Shown: one piece after another, positions 45,821 to 55,392 of the stretch | Layout: each line of letters begins with the position of its first letter | Position numbering within the stretch: position 1 is the first letter of the stretch | Assembly: GCF_003431975.1 (NCBI RefSeq) | Contig: NZ_CP027116.1 | Location: 3,534,001-3,598,000, forward strand | Direction of reading: 5' to 3' | Length of the DNA: 64,000 bases | DNA from: Bacillus pumilus | Lineage (GTDB): Bacteria > Bacillota > Bacilli > Bacillales > Bacillaceae | Program-made: the position numbers and the translations under genes | Notes under the pieces: generated by a model | Database searches by the model: none | The model's input: the letters and a program-made list of their open reading frames with translations, nothing else | Told to the model about the DNA's origin: nothing

Positions 45821-46122
45821 AATAACCTCCCATATTTATATTTCCTCAATTTTAACATAATGCCAATATAATATGGATCGAAACTGGAAATGATCTTAAA
45901 TTCAGGAAAACCTGACTATTACCTTGTATGTAGGTAATAGCTATAAGATGAATGAAGTCTAATACTTTAGTAGTCATATTGACAATTCATATGTATCAAT
46001 ACTCACTACTTTATCAGTTACCAGTCACTCATACGTTAAAGCTCGTTCACTGTTGCTGACATAATCCTAAGACAAAAAAGACCTTGGAGTATGCTAGTAA
46101 TTAAACTTAATGAATCACACCC
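45821..46122. other. Gap between the small membrane protein and acdA
   Basis: 300 AT-rich bases with no ORF, repeat or clear promoter that I can support, apart from the terminator at its right end. Confidence 0.4.
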
Positions 46123-46155
46123 AAAAAGACCACCTCACGTCAGGTGGTCTTTTTT
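46123..46155 (-). terminator. Intrinsic terminator of the fad operon
   Basis: AAAAGACCACCT / AGGTGGTCTTTT, 6-base loop, with long T-run on both strands, 5 bases after the acdA stop. Ends the beta-oxidation operon before the bacteriocin island. Confidence 0.85.
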
Positions 46156-46159
46156 GCTT

Positions 46160-47302
46160 CTACATATCTAGCAGTTTGCGCGAGATGACTAGGCGCTGGA
46201 TTTCTTGTGTACCTTCATAAATTTGAGTGATTTTCGCATCACGCATGTATCGTTCGACTGGGTAATCCTTTGTATAGCCGTAGCCGCCGAAGATTTGGAC
46301 GGCTTCTGTTGTCACCTTCATGGCTGTATCTCCAGCAAACAGCTTAGACATAGCTGATTCCTTTCCATACGGAAGCCCTTTCGTTTCGAGCCATGCCGCC
46401 TGATAAGTGAGCAGTCTTGATGCTTCAATTGCGGTTGCCATATCTGCCAGCTTAAACGCGATCCCTTGCTGCTGAATGATAGGTTTGCCAAATTGCTTAC
46501 GCTCCTTGGCGTATTGGACCGCCGCATCAAGAGCGCCTTGTGCAATTCCAACAGCCTGTGCAGCAATGCCGTTTCTGCCGCCATCGAGGGTCATCATGGC
46601 TATTTTAAAGCCTTCTCCCTCTTGACCGAGCCGGTCCCTTTCATGAATCCGGCAATCTTCAAATCGAATCTCTGTCGTTGGCGATGAGCGGATACCCAGT
46701 TTGCTTTCCTTTTTGCCAACTGAGAAGCCAGGTGTGTCTTTTTCTACAATAAAGGCGGTCGTATTTCGAGATGTAGCTTCTTGGTCTGTCACAGCAAACA
46801 CAATGTAATAATCCGCAATGCCACCATTTGTAATAAAGATTTTCGCACCATTTAGGACATATTCGCTCCCTGTTTTTACTGCCGTTGTCTTCATTCCGCC
46901 GGCATCTGAACCTGAACCGCTCTCGGTTAGTGCGTATGCCCCTACCTTTTGTCCTTCTGCAAGCGGCTTTAAATAAGCTTCCTTTTGTTCAGCTGTTCCG
47001 AAAGTATAGATGGGCCACGAGGCGAGAGATGTGTGAGCGGAGAGGGTGACGCCTGTTGAGGCGCATACCCTCGAAAGCTCCTCAACTGCGATGACGTAGG
47101 CTAAATAGTCACTCCCGATCCCGCCTACCTCTTCTGGCCAAGGGATTCCCGTTAAACCGAGCTCTGCCATCTGGCGAAAAATAGTTGGATCATACGTTTC
47201 TGTTTCGTCACGCTCTGCTGCTGTTGGCTCTACTTCGTTTTTCGCAAAGTCTCTCACCATTTTTTGAATCATTTCATGTTCATCACTTAATTGAAACTGC
47301 AT
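46160..47302 (-). CDS. acdA: Acyl-CoA dehydrogenase AcdA
   Basis: 380 residues, FAD acyl-CoA dehydrogenase: [20 protein letters not shown] substrate/FAD region, [20 protein letters not shown], and the catalytic glutamate in [15 protein letters not shown]. Oxidises acyl-CoA to trans-2-enoyl-CoA, passing electrons to ETF. Last gene of the operon, 21 bases after the other acyl-CoA dehydrogenase. In B. subtilis acdA lies next to rpoE; here 5 kb intervenes. Confidence 0.93.
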   Translation of the reverse strand: MQFQLSDEHEMIQKMVRDFAKNEVEPTAAERDETETYDPTIFRQMAELGLTGIPWPEEVGGIGSDYLAYVIAVEELSRVCASTGVTLSAHTSLASWPIYTFGTAEQKEAYLKPLAEGQKVGAYALTESGSGSDAGGMKTTAVKTGSEYVLNGAKIFITNGGIADYYIVFAVTDQEATSRNTTAFIVEKDTPGFSVGKKESKLGIRSSPTTEIRFEDCRIHERDRLGQEGEGFKIAMMTLDGGRNGIAAQAVGIAQGALDAAVQYAKERKQFGKPIIQQQGIAFKLADMATAIEASRLLTYQAAWLETKGLPYGKESAMSKLFAGDTAMKVTTEAVQIFGGYGYTKDYPVERYMRDAKITQIYEGTQEIQRLVISRKLLDM

Positions 47303-47323
47303 CTTGAGCCACCTCGTTTCATT

Positions 47324-48436
47324 TCATATGAGCTGTTTACAAATGACTAGCCTTTGAATTTCACTTGTTCCTTCATAGATTTCACAAACTTTCGCATCAC
47401 GAAAGTAACGTTGTGCTTGATAGCGATTCGTATAACCGTCCACGCCGAGTAAATGGATCACTTCTGTACTGATCTCAACCGCCGTTTTTGATGCAAATAG
47501 CTTTGCCATTGAAGCTTCCTTTGTAACAGGACGATTCGCCTCTTTATAAGAAGCCGCTTGATAAACGAGCAGCTTGGCAGCTTCAAGCTTCGCCGCCAAA
47601 TCTCCCAGTCGAATGGTCGTTTCTAGGCCTGCCGGGTGCTGCTTTAAATACGTGACTGCCTCAGTTAAAGCGGCTTCAGCGATGCCGAGACTTTGAGCCG
47701 CGATACCGATTCTCCCCGCATTTAAACTAGACATGGCTATGTGAAAGCCCTCTCCTTCTACACCGAGAAGCTGCTGTTTTGGAATCCGTACACCATCAAA
47801 ATGAAGCGTGACCGTTTTTGACCCGTGCAGTCCCATCTTTTTCTCATCTTTTCCGATCGTAAATCCTGGTGTACCTTTTTCGACAATGAATGCCGATATG
47901 TTTTTTTTCGCAGAGGCGGGATCTGTCACTGCAAAGACAAGATACAATTCTGCTTCCCCGCCGCTTGTAATAAACATTTTCGTACCATTTAACACATAGT
48001 GGTCGCCCGCCCGCTCTGCTCTTAACTGAATACTGGAGGCATCGGAACCAGCCTTAGGTTCAGTCAGGCAAAAGGCCCCCAGTTTCTGTCCGGATGCAAG
48101 CAACGGGACATAGGATTCTTTTTGCTCATTCGTTCCAAAAGCCAAAATAGGCATCGTCACAACAGATGTATGAACGGACACAATGACACCGATGGTCGCA
48201 CTCACTTTTGATAATTCATGAATCGCGATGATATACGTTGTAAAATCTGCTCCTAAGCCTTGATACGAAGCTGGTATTGGAATCCCTAGAAAGCCTTGGC
48301 GTCCCATTTCAGCTAAAAGTGCTCTTGGGAACCGGCCTTGTTCCATGGCTTCAACCTCAGGGAATATACGCTGGCGTGCAAATGCTGCTGTTTGTTCTCT
48401 CCAGAGACGCTGTTGATCCGTAAGCAAAACATCCAT
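47324..48436 (-). CDS. Acyl-CoA dehydrogenase, MmgC-like
   Basis: 370 residues from the ATG at 48436 with GGGGGAG upstream; the longer frame runs into the preceding gene. Same family as the next gene (FCLTEPKAGSDASSIQLRAE, KVCEIYEGTSEIQRLVI with the catalytic Glu). It is probably specific for short or branched acyl-CoA, like MmgC of B. subtilis. Eleven bases after the dehydrogenase gene. Confidence 0.9.
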   Translation of the reverse strand: MDVLLTDQQRLWREQTAAFARQRIFPEVEAMEQGRFPRALLAEMGRQGFLGIPIPASYQGLGADFTTYIIAIHELSKVSATIGVIVSVHTSVVTMPILAFGTNEQKESYVPLLASGQKLGAFCLTEPKAGSDASSIQLRAERAGDHYVLNGTKMFITSGGEAELYLVFAVTDPASAKKNISAFIVEKGTPGFTIGKDEKKMGLHGSKTVTLHFDGVRIPKQQLLGVEGEGFHIAMSSLNAGRIGIAAQSLGIAEAALTEAVTYLKQHPAGLETTIRLGDLAAKLEAAKLLVYQAASYKEANRPVTKEASMAKLFASKTAVEISTEVIHLLGVDGYTNRYQAQRYFRDAKVCEIYEGTSEIQRLVICKQLI

Positions 48437-48447
48437 CTTGACTCCCC

Positions 48448-49311
48448 CTATGAGTGGTCGTGGTATGTGTAAAAACCTCTCTTTGTCTTTTTGCCCAGCC
48501 AGCCTGCATTCACGTATTTTTTCAAAAGAGGACAAGGTCGATATTTGCTATCCCCAAGTCCTTCATGAAGGGTGTTCATAATAAATAAGCATGTATCTAG
48601 TCCGATGAAATCAGCGAGTCGAAGCGGACCCATTGGGTGATTCATCCCAAGCGTCATGACGCCATCAATGCTTTCTACATCTGCTACACCTTCATAAAGG
48701 GTATAAATGGCTTCGTTGATCATCGGCATCAATATCCGATTTGATACAAACCCTGGAAAGTCTTCCACTTCAATTGGGGTTTTGTTTAATGTCTTTGCTG
48801 TTTCATAAACGACTTGATACGTGTCATCACTCGTTTGCAGCGCTCGAATGACCTCAACGAGCTTCATGACAGGCACCGGATTCATAAAATGCATGCCAAT
48901 CACTTGCTCCGGTCTTCTCGTAACAGCTGCTAATTCTGTGATCGATAAGGAAGATGTGTTTGTTGCAAATATCGCCTTAGGCTCTGCAAATTGATCGAGT
49001 GTTTCAAAGATTTGTTTCTTCACACTCATTTGTTCAGATGCGGCTTCGATCACTAAATGAGCCTGCTGTACGTCCTTTAAATCTGTGGATACAGCAAGCC
49101 GTTGCGTAATATCTCGGACTGCCTGATGAGCCAGCTTTCCTTTTTCTGCACGCTTCGTCAGTTGTTTGGTCATGGAGGATATGGCTCGATGAATCTGCTT
49201 TTCCGATGCATCATGGAGCAGGACTGTGTAGCCACACTGGGCAAAAACTTGGGCAATCCCTGATCCCATTTGACCAGCTCCAACGACCATGACGGTCTCT
49301 TCTGTACTCAT
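48448..49311 (-). CDS. 3-hydroxybutyryl-CoA dehydrogenase, MmgB-like
   Basis: 287 residues from the ATG at 49311 (MSTEETVMVVGAGQMGSGIA). Rossmann GAGQMGSG, catalytic histidine region VIGMHFMNPVPVMKLVEVI, and the C-terminal dimer domain (GMNHPMGPLRLADFIGLDTC). NAD(P)-dependent oxidation of 3-hydroxyacyl-CoA. 20 bases after the thiolase gene. Confidence 0.92.
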   Translation of the reverse strand: MSTEETVMVVGAGQMGSGIAQVFAQCGYTVLLHDASEKQIHRAISSMTKQLTKRAEKGKLAHQAVRDITQRLAVSTDLKDVQQAHLVIEAASEQMSVKKQIFETLDQFAEPKAIFATNTSSLSITELAAVTRRPEQVIGMHFMNPVPVMKLVEVIRALQTSDDTYQVVYETAKTLNKTPIEVEDFPGFVSNRILMPMINEAIYTLYEGVADVESIDGVMTLGMNHPMGPLRLADFIGLDTCLFIMNTLHEGLGDSKYRPCPLLKKYVNAGWLGKKTKRGFYTYHDHS

Positions 49312-49331
49312 GACGATGAACGCCTCCCTTT

Positions 49332-50507
49332 TTAATCTACCTTTATCATGATAGCATCTCCTTGACCGCCTCCACTGCAAATCGCCGCAATGCCAATACC
49401 GCCGCCTCTTTGTCTCAATGCATGAATCAAGGTCAATATGATACGTGTCCCGCTTGCCCCAATGGGATGACCAAGCGCAACTGCCCCTCCGTTGATATTC
49501 ATTTTCCGCCGGTCCAGCCCAATTACTTTTTCACAAGCAAGAGCCACGGCTGAAAAGGCCTCATTGATTTCAAAGAGATCGATATCTTCTATTCGCTTGC
49601 CTGTTTTTTGCAAAAGTTTCTCGATAGCAAAGGCTGGCGTTTTTGGAAAATCCTTCGCCTCTACAGCTACCTGCGTATGACCAAGCACGACTGCCATCGG
49701 CTTTACACCATGCTGCACCGCATATGTGTCTTTCATTAGAAGAAGTGCACTTGCTCCATCATTGACGCCTGGTGCATTTCCAGCGGTAATGGTACCCGTT
49801 TGATCAAAAACAGGCATGAGCTTTGACAACCGTTCATATGAAGTATCACGCCGCGGTGATTCATCTTCTGTGATGAGCCGATCTCCCGTTTTTGTTTTGA
49901 CGGTAACGGGGGTGATTTCCTGCTGGAAAAAGCCGTTTTTCTGTGCTTCGATGGCTCGTTCATGGCTTCTTAGCGCCCAAAGGTCCTGCTCTTCCCGTGT
50001 GATACCGAGCTCCTTTGCAGCCAAACTCCCATACTCACCCATATGAACGCCTGTAAACGAACAGGTTAATCCATCTAAAATCATCGCATCTTGTACCGCA
50101 CCGTCTCCCATTTTGTAGCCCCATCGCGCTTTTTTTAACAAATAAGGGGCATGTGACATGGATTCCATACCGCCCGCTACGATGACCTCCGCATCACCAG
50201 CTCGGATAATTTGATCTGCTGTGCTCACACTACGCATTCCTGATGCACAGACTTTATTGATGGTTTGCGTCGGGACAGACCAAGGAAGTTCAGCAATTCT
50301 TGCTGCTTGTCTTGAAGGAATCTGACCTTGTCCTCCCTGCAAAACACTTCCCATGATGACCTCATCCACATGATGTGAACCTGGCACTCTTTCCAGCGTA
50401 GCCTTGATTGCCATTCCACCTAGTTCTGCGGCAGTCAGCCCACTGAAAGCACCGCCTAGTTTTCCAAATGGTGTTCTTGCTCCAGATACAATAACCGTCG
50501 TACTCAT
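49332..50507 (-). CDS. Acetyl-CoA C-acetyltransferase, MmgA-like
   Basis: 391 residues, thiolase II: nucleophile cysteine in INKVCASGMRSVSTAD (~residue 88), NGGAVALGHPIGASGTRI with the catalytic His, and C-terminal cysteine in AICSGGGQGDAIMI. GGGAGG upstream of ATG. Cleaves acetoacetyl-CoA or condenses acetyl-CoA. Confidence 0.94.
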   Translation of the reverse strand: MSTTVIVSGARTPFGKLGGAFSGLTAAELGGMAIKATLERVPGSHHVDEVIMGSVLQGGQGQIPSRQAARIAELPWSVPTQTINKVCASGMRSVSTADQIIRAGDAEVIVAGGMESMSHAPYLLKKARWGYKMGDGAVQDAMILDGLTCSFTGVHMGEYGSLAAKELGITREEQDLWALRSHERAIEAQKNGFFQQEITPVTVKTKTGDRLITEDESPRRDTSYERLSKLMPVFDQTGTITAGNAPGVNDGASALLLMKDTYAVQHGVKPMAVVLGHTQVAVEAKDFPKTPAFAIEKLLQKTGKRIEDIDLFEINEAFSAVALACEKVIGLDRRKMNINGGAVALGHPIGASGTRIILTLIHALRQRGGGIGIAAICSGGGQGDAIMIKVD

Positions 50508-50575
50508 GTATGTCCCCTCCCATTTGTTACCGCTTACATATCATCTAGGCACCTGATGTGCAGCGCCATGTATAA

Positions 50576-50600
50576 GCCGATGAACATTCTACTCATCGGC
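50576..50600 (-). other. Hairpin between fadF and the thiolase gene
   Basis: GCCGATGA / TCATCGGC perfect stem, 9-base loop, without a U-run, in the 102-base gap. Likely an mRNA processing or stability element. Confidence 0.45.
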
Positions 50601-50609
50601 CTGTTTTGT

Positions 50610-52721
50610 TTACGAAACCTGCTTTCCAGCCTCGCCAAACACTGATTTTTCAAGAAGCTCTGCGACATCAAATGTACCTACCTGCTCCTCTACTTCTTTC
50701 GCCTTCGTTCCATCTCCCAGCATGGTGAGACAATAAGGACAACCTGAACTGATGATAGACGGCTGCACCTGCATTGCCTGCTCTGTTCGAGCTGTGTTAA
50801 TTCGCGTTCCCGTCTCTTCTTCCATCCACATTAAGCCCCCGCCTGCACCACAGCACATACCCGTTTCACGGTGGCGTTCCATTTCTTTCAGCGTCATACC
50901 TGGGATGGCTTTTAGAATGTCTCTTGGCGGATCATACACCTCGTTATATCTGCCTAGGTAGCAAGAGTCGTGGAAGGTGATCACTTCGTTCACTTCATGA
51001 ACAGGCGTTATTTTCCCTTCTTTCACTAGCTCTGCTAGTAGTTCTGTATGATGGTACACTTCTGCCTTGAGCCCGAAGTCTGGATACTCATTTTTAAATA
51101 AATTGTAGGCGTGCGGATCAATCGTGACGATCTTTGTGACACCGTTTTTCTGGAATTCTTCAATGTTTTTTGTAGCAAGCTCTTGGAATAAAAATTCGTT
51201 ACCGAGCCTTCTTGGAGTATCGCCTGAGTTTTTCTCTTTATTGCCTAGGATGGCAAAGGAGACCCCTGCTTCGTTGAGAAGCTTTGCAAAGGCTAGCGCA
51301 ATTTTTTGACTTCGATTGTCATAAGCGCCCATTGAACCGACCCAGAATAGGTAATCGAAGGTTTGATCTGCTTTTTTCAGCTCTTTTACTGTCGGTACAT
51401 GCACATCTTCTCTCAGTTCACGCCAATTTTCTCTTTCTTTCCGGTTCAATCCCCACGGGTTCCCTTGGCGCTCAATGCTTGTCATGGCACGCTGTGCATC
51501 TGCGTCCATTTTCCCTTCGGTCAGCACAAGATATCTACGCATATCAATAATCTTGTCGACATGTTCATTCATGACAGGGCATTGGTCTTCACAGTTTCGG
51601 CACGTCGTACATGCCCAAATTTCTTCCTCTGTAATGACCTCACCAATAAGGGAAGGATGATACATTGAGCTGGCAGCCGATTCTTCTGCACCTGCTCCCC
51701 TCCCCTGCAGCGCCAATTGATTTCCTGTTGTCTGCCTGAAGGCAAGCTGCGGAACCCAAGGCGTCTTCGACGTAATGGCGGCTCCTTTATTTGTTAAATG
51801 ATCTCTTAACCTTAAAATCAAATCCATTGGAGATAGCATTTTCCCCGTTCCTGTGGCTGGACACATATTCGTACAGCGTCCACATTCCACACAGGCGTAA
51901 AGGTCGATCAGCTGTGATTGACGGAATTCTTCAATTTTCCCCACTCCGAAGGTCTCTTGTGTCTCATCTTCAAAATCAATTTTTTGCAGCTTGCCTGGCG
52001 GGTCTAATCTGCTGGCAAATACATTCACTGGCCCTGCAATAAGGTGAGCATGCTTTGACTGCGGGACATATACTAAGAATGTCAGCAAAATGAGGAGATG
52101 CACCCACCATGCGACATAAAAAACGACTGTTGCCGCAAGAGGTGATATTCCGCCCAGCAAGAAAGCAATACTGGAAGCGATTGGCTCAGTTGGTGATAGA
52201 GAGTGTCCATGCCAAATGATGTTCATGCCATTCCCTAGTAAGACTGTCAGCATCAAGCCGCCAATAAATAAAAGCACTAGACCTGATTTAAAGCCTCGTT
52301 TTAAGCGAACAAGCTTCTCCACATACCTTCTATGGAATGCCCAAACAACAGCTACTAAAATGAGAAGCGTGACTACCTCTTGGAAAAAAGTAAAGATCCC
52401 GTAAAGCGGACCTAAAGGGAGTCCGCTGCCTGGAACAAGTCCCTTCATAATAAAATCAAGGGCGCCAAACTGAACAAGGATAAATCCATAGAAAAACAGC
52501 ACATGGATGATGCCGCTCTTCTTGTCCTTTAAGAGCTTCTTTTGCCCAAACACATTCATCCAAACACGTTCTAAGCGTTTCTTTATGTCTCGTTGAAACT
52601 CTTCTTTTTTACCAAGACGAATATACGCCGCTCGTGTTCGAATCAGATAAATAAACAAATACACAGCGTAAGCGGTCACCGCCGTAAATGCGATCAAGTT
52701 TATCAATAAAAGGCTATTCAT
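50610..52721 (-). CDS. fadF: FadF, iron-sulphur electron-transfer protein of fatty acid oxidation
   Basis: 703 residues from the ATG at 52721 (GGGGGAG upstream). N-terminal six-helix membrane domain (residues ~5-240), two [4Fe-4S] ferredoxin motifs (CVECGRCTNMCPATGTG; CTTCRNCEDQCPVMNE), and two CCG domains (HDSCYLGRYNEVYDPP; GMCCGAGGGLM) as in heterodisulfide-reductase-like proteins. In B. subtilis (ywjF) it is in the FadR regulon and probably carries electrons from ETF to quinone. First gene of this operon. Confidence 0.93.
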   Translation of the reverse strand: MNSLLLINLIAFTAVTAYAVYLFIYLIRTRAAYIRLGKKEEFQRDIKKRLERVWMNVFGQKKLLKDKKSGIIHVLFFYGFILVQFGALDFIMKGLVPGSGLPLGPLYGIFTFFQEVVTLLILVAVVWAFHRRYVEKLVRLKRGFKSGLVLLFIGGLMLTVLLGNGMNIIWHGHSLSPTEPIASSIAFLLGGISPLAATVVFYVAWWVHLLILLTFLVYVPQSKHAHLIAGPVNVFASRLDPPGKLQKIDFEDETQETFGVGKIEEFRQSQLIDLYACVECGRCTNMCPATGTGKMLSPMDLILRLRDHLTNKGAAITSKTPWVPQLAFRQTTGNQLALQGRGAGAEESAASSMYHPSLIGEVITEEEIWACTTCRNCEDQCPVMNEHVDKIIDMRRYLVLTEGKMDADAQRAMTSIERQGNPWGLNRKERENWRELREDVHVPTVKELKKADQTFDYLFWVGSMGAYDNRSQKIALAFAKLLNEAGVSFAILGNKEKNSGDTPRRLGNEFLFQELATKNIEEFQKNGVTKIVTIDPHAYNLFKNEYPDFGLKAEVYHHTELLAELVKEGKITPVHEVNEVITFHDSCYLGRYNEVYDPPRDILKAIPGMTLKEMERHRETGMCCGAGGGLMWMEEETGTRINTARTEQAMQVQPSIISSGCPYCLTMLGDGTKAKEVEEQVGTFDVAELLEKSVFGEAGKQVS

Positions 52722-52779
52722 CTTGCTCCCCCTTTCTTTCCCCAAAACCCACTTTGTTTCGTTTCCATGTTGTACCTCT

Positions 52780-52809
52780 ATCATAAATAATGAATGAGTA
52801 TTCAGTCAA
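52780..52809 (-). promoter_or_regulatory. Predicted sigma-A promoter of the fad operon
   Basis: TTGACT, 18-base spacer, TATGAT on the minus strand. The FadR operator lies inside it, covering the -35 and spacer. Confidence 0.75.
52791..52808. promoter_or_regulatory. FadR operator
   Basis: TGAATGAGTATTCAGTCA, an 18-base near-palindrome, matches the B. subtilis FadR consensus TGAATGANTANTCATTCA at all but one constrained position. It sits between the -35 and -10 of the fadF promoter, so binding should block transcription until long-chain acyl-CoA releases the repressor. Confidence 0.85.
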
Positions 52810-52864
52810 TATTTTTTACACGTTTGGGTACACTATTGAAATATGCAAAAAAGGAGGAAGCTTC

Positions 52865-54061
52865 ATGATCGCATTGATCATCCTACTCGTACTCGTTATC
52901 ATCGTTTGTCTCATATTGTTAGATCTTTATATGGGAAAGAAATATTTTTCCACCCGCGTTTTTGAACGATCTTTTGAGCAAACAAGCGGTGATGCCGTCT
53001 TTTATCATGATGGTGAACCATTTTTTGATCAGCTGCTCACCGATATTCAGCAAGCCTCTTCTTCTATTCATATGATGTTCTTTATTGTAAAGAACGATAA
53101 GATCGGTCAAAGGGTCTTACAAGCATTGAAAACCAAGGCCGAACAAGGATTGGCCGTCTTTTTACTGACCGATCGATTAGGGTCCTATCCGTTTGATCAA
53201 AAGACAATTGACATGTTAGAAAAAAGCGGCATCCAATTTTACTTTTTAAATAAGCCTCGTTTCCCTTTTTTAATTTATCGGTTAAACATGAGAAATCATC
53301 GTAAAATCACAGTGATTGACGGAAAGATTGGCTATATTGGCGGGTTTAATATTGGCGATGAATATGTTGGAAAAAAAGGCAGATTTGGCATTTGGAAGGA
53401 TTATCATTTGCGGATGACGGGGCAAGTCGTCGCAGATCTCCAGCATGTTTTTTTGAATGATTTAAACCGGTCATCAGGCATTCATCAGCTGCAATATGAG
53501 GTTTTTCCTGCTTTGGAACCGGGAACACTACAATGCACAACACGTGCGACTGCTGGTTTTTCTTTAGAAGCTTTTTTTCTTCAAGATATTCAGCAGGCGA
53601 GGCAAAAAATCATTATCTGTACACCTTACTTTATTCCATCCGCCCCCCTATTAAGTGCACTGCTTGATGCAAGGAAGCGAGGCGTGACAGTTGAAATCAT
53701 CATCCCGATGAAAGCAGATCACCCACTCGTCAAAGAGGCTGGATTTCATTATTTGAAGGACCTTATTGCCTCTGGCTGCCTTGTTTATCGTTTTTATAAA
53801 GGGTTTTATCATGCAAAAGCCATTCTGATTGATGAGAGACGCTGTATAATCAGTACGGCAAATTTTGATAAACGCAGCTTGTTTTTAAATGAAGAAGTAG
53901 ATGTGGCCATTGATGACGTCGATTTTACTGCGCACGTAGAAGAAAAGATTCGGGAGCACATGGAAGTCTCTGAGCTTATGACAGAAGAAAAATTGACACA
54001 GCGTCCTTTTTTATCACGTTCGCTTGAGTGGGTTGCCGCTATGTTCTCGTATTTTTTATAA
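52865..54061 (+). CDS. clsB: Minor cardiolipin synthase ClsB (YwjE)
   Basis: 398 residues from the ATG at 52865 (AGGAGG 7 bases upstream), the B. subtilis length. One N-terminal transmembrane segment and two PLD motifs: NHRKITVIDGKIGYIGGFN and HAKAILIDERRCIISTANFD. Joins two phosphatidylglycerols to cardiolipin. Divergent from fadF, 12 bases before uvsE. Confidence 0.92.
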   Translation: MIALIILLVLVIIVCLILLDLYMGKKYFSTRVFERSFEQTSGDAVFYHDGEPFFDQLLTDIQQASSSIHMMFFIVKNDKIGQRVLQALKTKAEQGLAVFLLTDRLGSYPFDQKTIDMLEKSGIQFYFLNKPRFPFLIYRLNMRNHRKITVIDGKIGYIGGFNIGDEYVGKKGRFGIWKDYHLRMTGQVVADLQHVFLNDLNRSSGIHQLQYEVFPALEPGTLQCTTRATAGFSLEAFFLQDIQQARQKIIICTPYFIPSAPLLSALLDARKRGVTVEIIIPMKADHPLVKEAGFHYLKDLIASGCLVYRFYKGFYHAKAILIDERRCIISTANFDKRSLFLNEEVDVAIDDVDFTAHVEEKIREHMEVSELMTEEKLTQRPFLSRSLEWVAAMFSYFL

Positions 54062-54073
54062 AGGAGATGACCT

Positions 54074-55036
54074 ATGCGTTATCGTTTTGGTTATGTATCC
54101 AATGCTGTCACCTTATGGGAAGCTTCTCCTGCCAAGTCGCTGACTTTTGCAAGATACAGCAAGCTCTCAAAGGAAGAGAGAGAAGGGGCATTATTACGAA
54201 CCACAAAAGCCAATCTCGTCAATACATTAAGAACGCTTTATTTTGCCATTGCCCATGATATCCCGCTTTACCGTTTTTCGAGTTCGATCGTCCCGCTCGC
54301 GACCCATCCCGAGGTGCGCTGGGACTTTGTGACACCTTTTCAGAAAGAGTTTCGTGAGATTGGTGAGTTGGTAAAACGGCATGGGCTTCGTGTGAGCTTT
54401 CACCCTAATCAATTCACATTGTTTACTAGCCACAAGCCTTCAATCACAGAAAATGCCGTGATCGACATGACGTACCATTATCAAATGCTTGAGGCGATGA
54501 AGCTCGAAAAGGATGGCTATATGAACATTCATGTGGGCGGTGCGTATGGTGATAAAGAATCGGCTCTTCAACGTTTTGATGAAAATATCAAACAGCTTCC
54601 GGCGCACATTAAGGCGAGAATGACGCTTGAGAATGATGATAAAACGTATACGTCGTTAGAAACGCTTGGTGTATGTGAAAAGCACGGCATTCCATTTGTT
54701 TTTGATTACCATCATCACGTGGCAAACAAAGATGACGTTGCCGCGCTTGAAGACATCCTGCCTAGAATGTTCGATACTTGGACGAGCACTGGCATTCCAC
54801 CTAAAATTCACTTATCCTCACCTAAATCAGAAAAAGCCATACGCAGTCATGCAGTTGGTGTAGATATGTCTTTCATTTTACCGCTTTTTCAAGCATTAAA
54901 ACCGTATGGGCGTGATGTAGATTTTATGATTGAGGCGAAGTTAAAGGACCAGGCACTACTCCGATTAGTCGAAGAACTTTCTGCGATAAGAGGTAACAAG
55001 CGAACAGGTGGAGGAACCATTGAGTGGAAATCATAG
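54074..55036 (+). CDS. uvsE: UV DNA damage endonuclease UvsE
   Basis: 320 residues, UvdE/UVDE TIM-barrel family ([62 protein letters not shown] with metal ligands). Nicks DNA 5' to UV photoproducts, an alternative to UvrABC; known for spore UV resistance. AAAGGAG precedes the ATG. YwjD in B. subtilis. Confidence 0.93.
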   Translation: MRYRFGYVSNAVTLWEASPAKSLTFARYSKLSKEEREGALLRTTKANLVNTLRTLYFAIAHDIPLYRFSSSIVPLATHPEVRWDFVTPFQKEFREIGELVKRHGLRVSFHPNQFTLFTSHKPSITENAVIDMTYHYQMLEAMKLEKDGYMNIHVGGAYGDKESALQRFDENIKQLPAHIKARMTLENDDKTYTSLETLGVCEKHGIPFVFDYHHHVANKDDVAALEDILPRMFDTWTSTGIPPKIHLSSPKSEKAIRSHAVGVDMSFILPLFQALKPYGRDVDFMIEAKLKDQALLRLVEELSAIRGNKRTGGGTIEWKS

Positions 55037-55042
55037 AGAAAG

Positions 55043-55068
55043 GTTTATCCCTAAGCATATAGGGGTAA
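55043..55068 (+). promoter_or_regulatory. Predicted sigma-B promoter of ywjC
   Basis: GTTTAT, 14-base spacer, GGGTAA, matching the sigma-B pattern GTTTAA / GGGTAT. ywjC is a known general-stress gene in B. subtilis. Confidence 0.75.
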
Positions 55069-55109
55069 CAAAGCTATTGTGAGAAAGTTATTAACAGGAG
55101 GATATGAAG

Positions 55110-55364
55110 ATGTCTCAAATCTATTCAATCCAAATCGCTGCGAAAGCATTGAATTTACATAAGCTTATTTCTCTTTATGAAAAATGCCATCAGGCTCAAC
55201 ATCGTCTATATGTGTATTCTAAAAAAACAATGTGCAACATCAAGAACATAGTAGAGCTTGAAACCTTCAGGCTCACTCATTTAGAATCCGACTACTTAAT
55301 TGTCGTAGAGGGAAAAAAAGCGCAAGACCTCTTGCAGCCATTCGAAAAAGAGAAAGTTTCATAA
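55110..55364 (+). CDS. ywjC: General stress protein YwjC
   Basis: 84 residues from the second ATG (55110), which has AGGAGG 8 bases upstream; the ATG at 55104 is too close to it. Sequence MSQIYSIQIAAKALNLHKLI then LESDYLIVVEGKKAQDLLQP suggests a small alpha/beta HPr-like fold, but no phospho-histidine motif. Function unknown. Confidence 0.8.
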   Translation: MSQIYSIQIAAKALNLHKLISLYEKCHQAQHRLYVYSKKTMCNIKNIVELETFRLTHLESDYLIVVEGKKAQDLLQPFEKEKVS

Positions 55365-55391
55365 AAAAGAGCAGCTGCTGGCTGCTCTTTT
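55363..55391. terminator. Terminator between ywjC and the S66 peptidase gene
   Basis: AAGAGCAGC / GCTGCTCTT with a 5-base loop between convergent genes, T-rich on both sides. Confidence 0.75.
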
Positions 55392-55392
55392 G

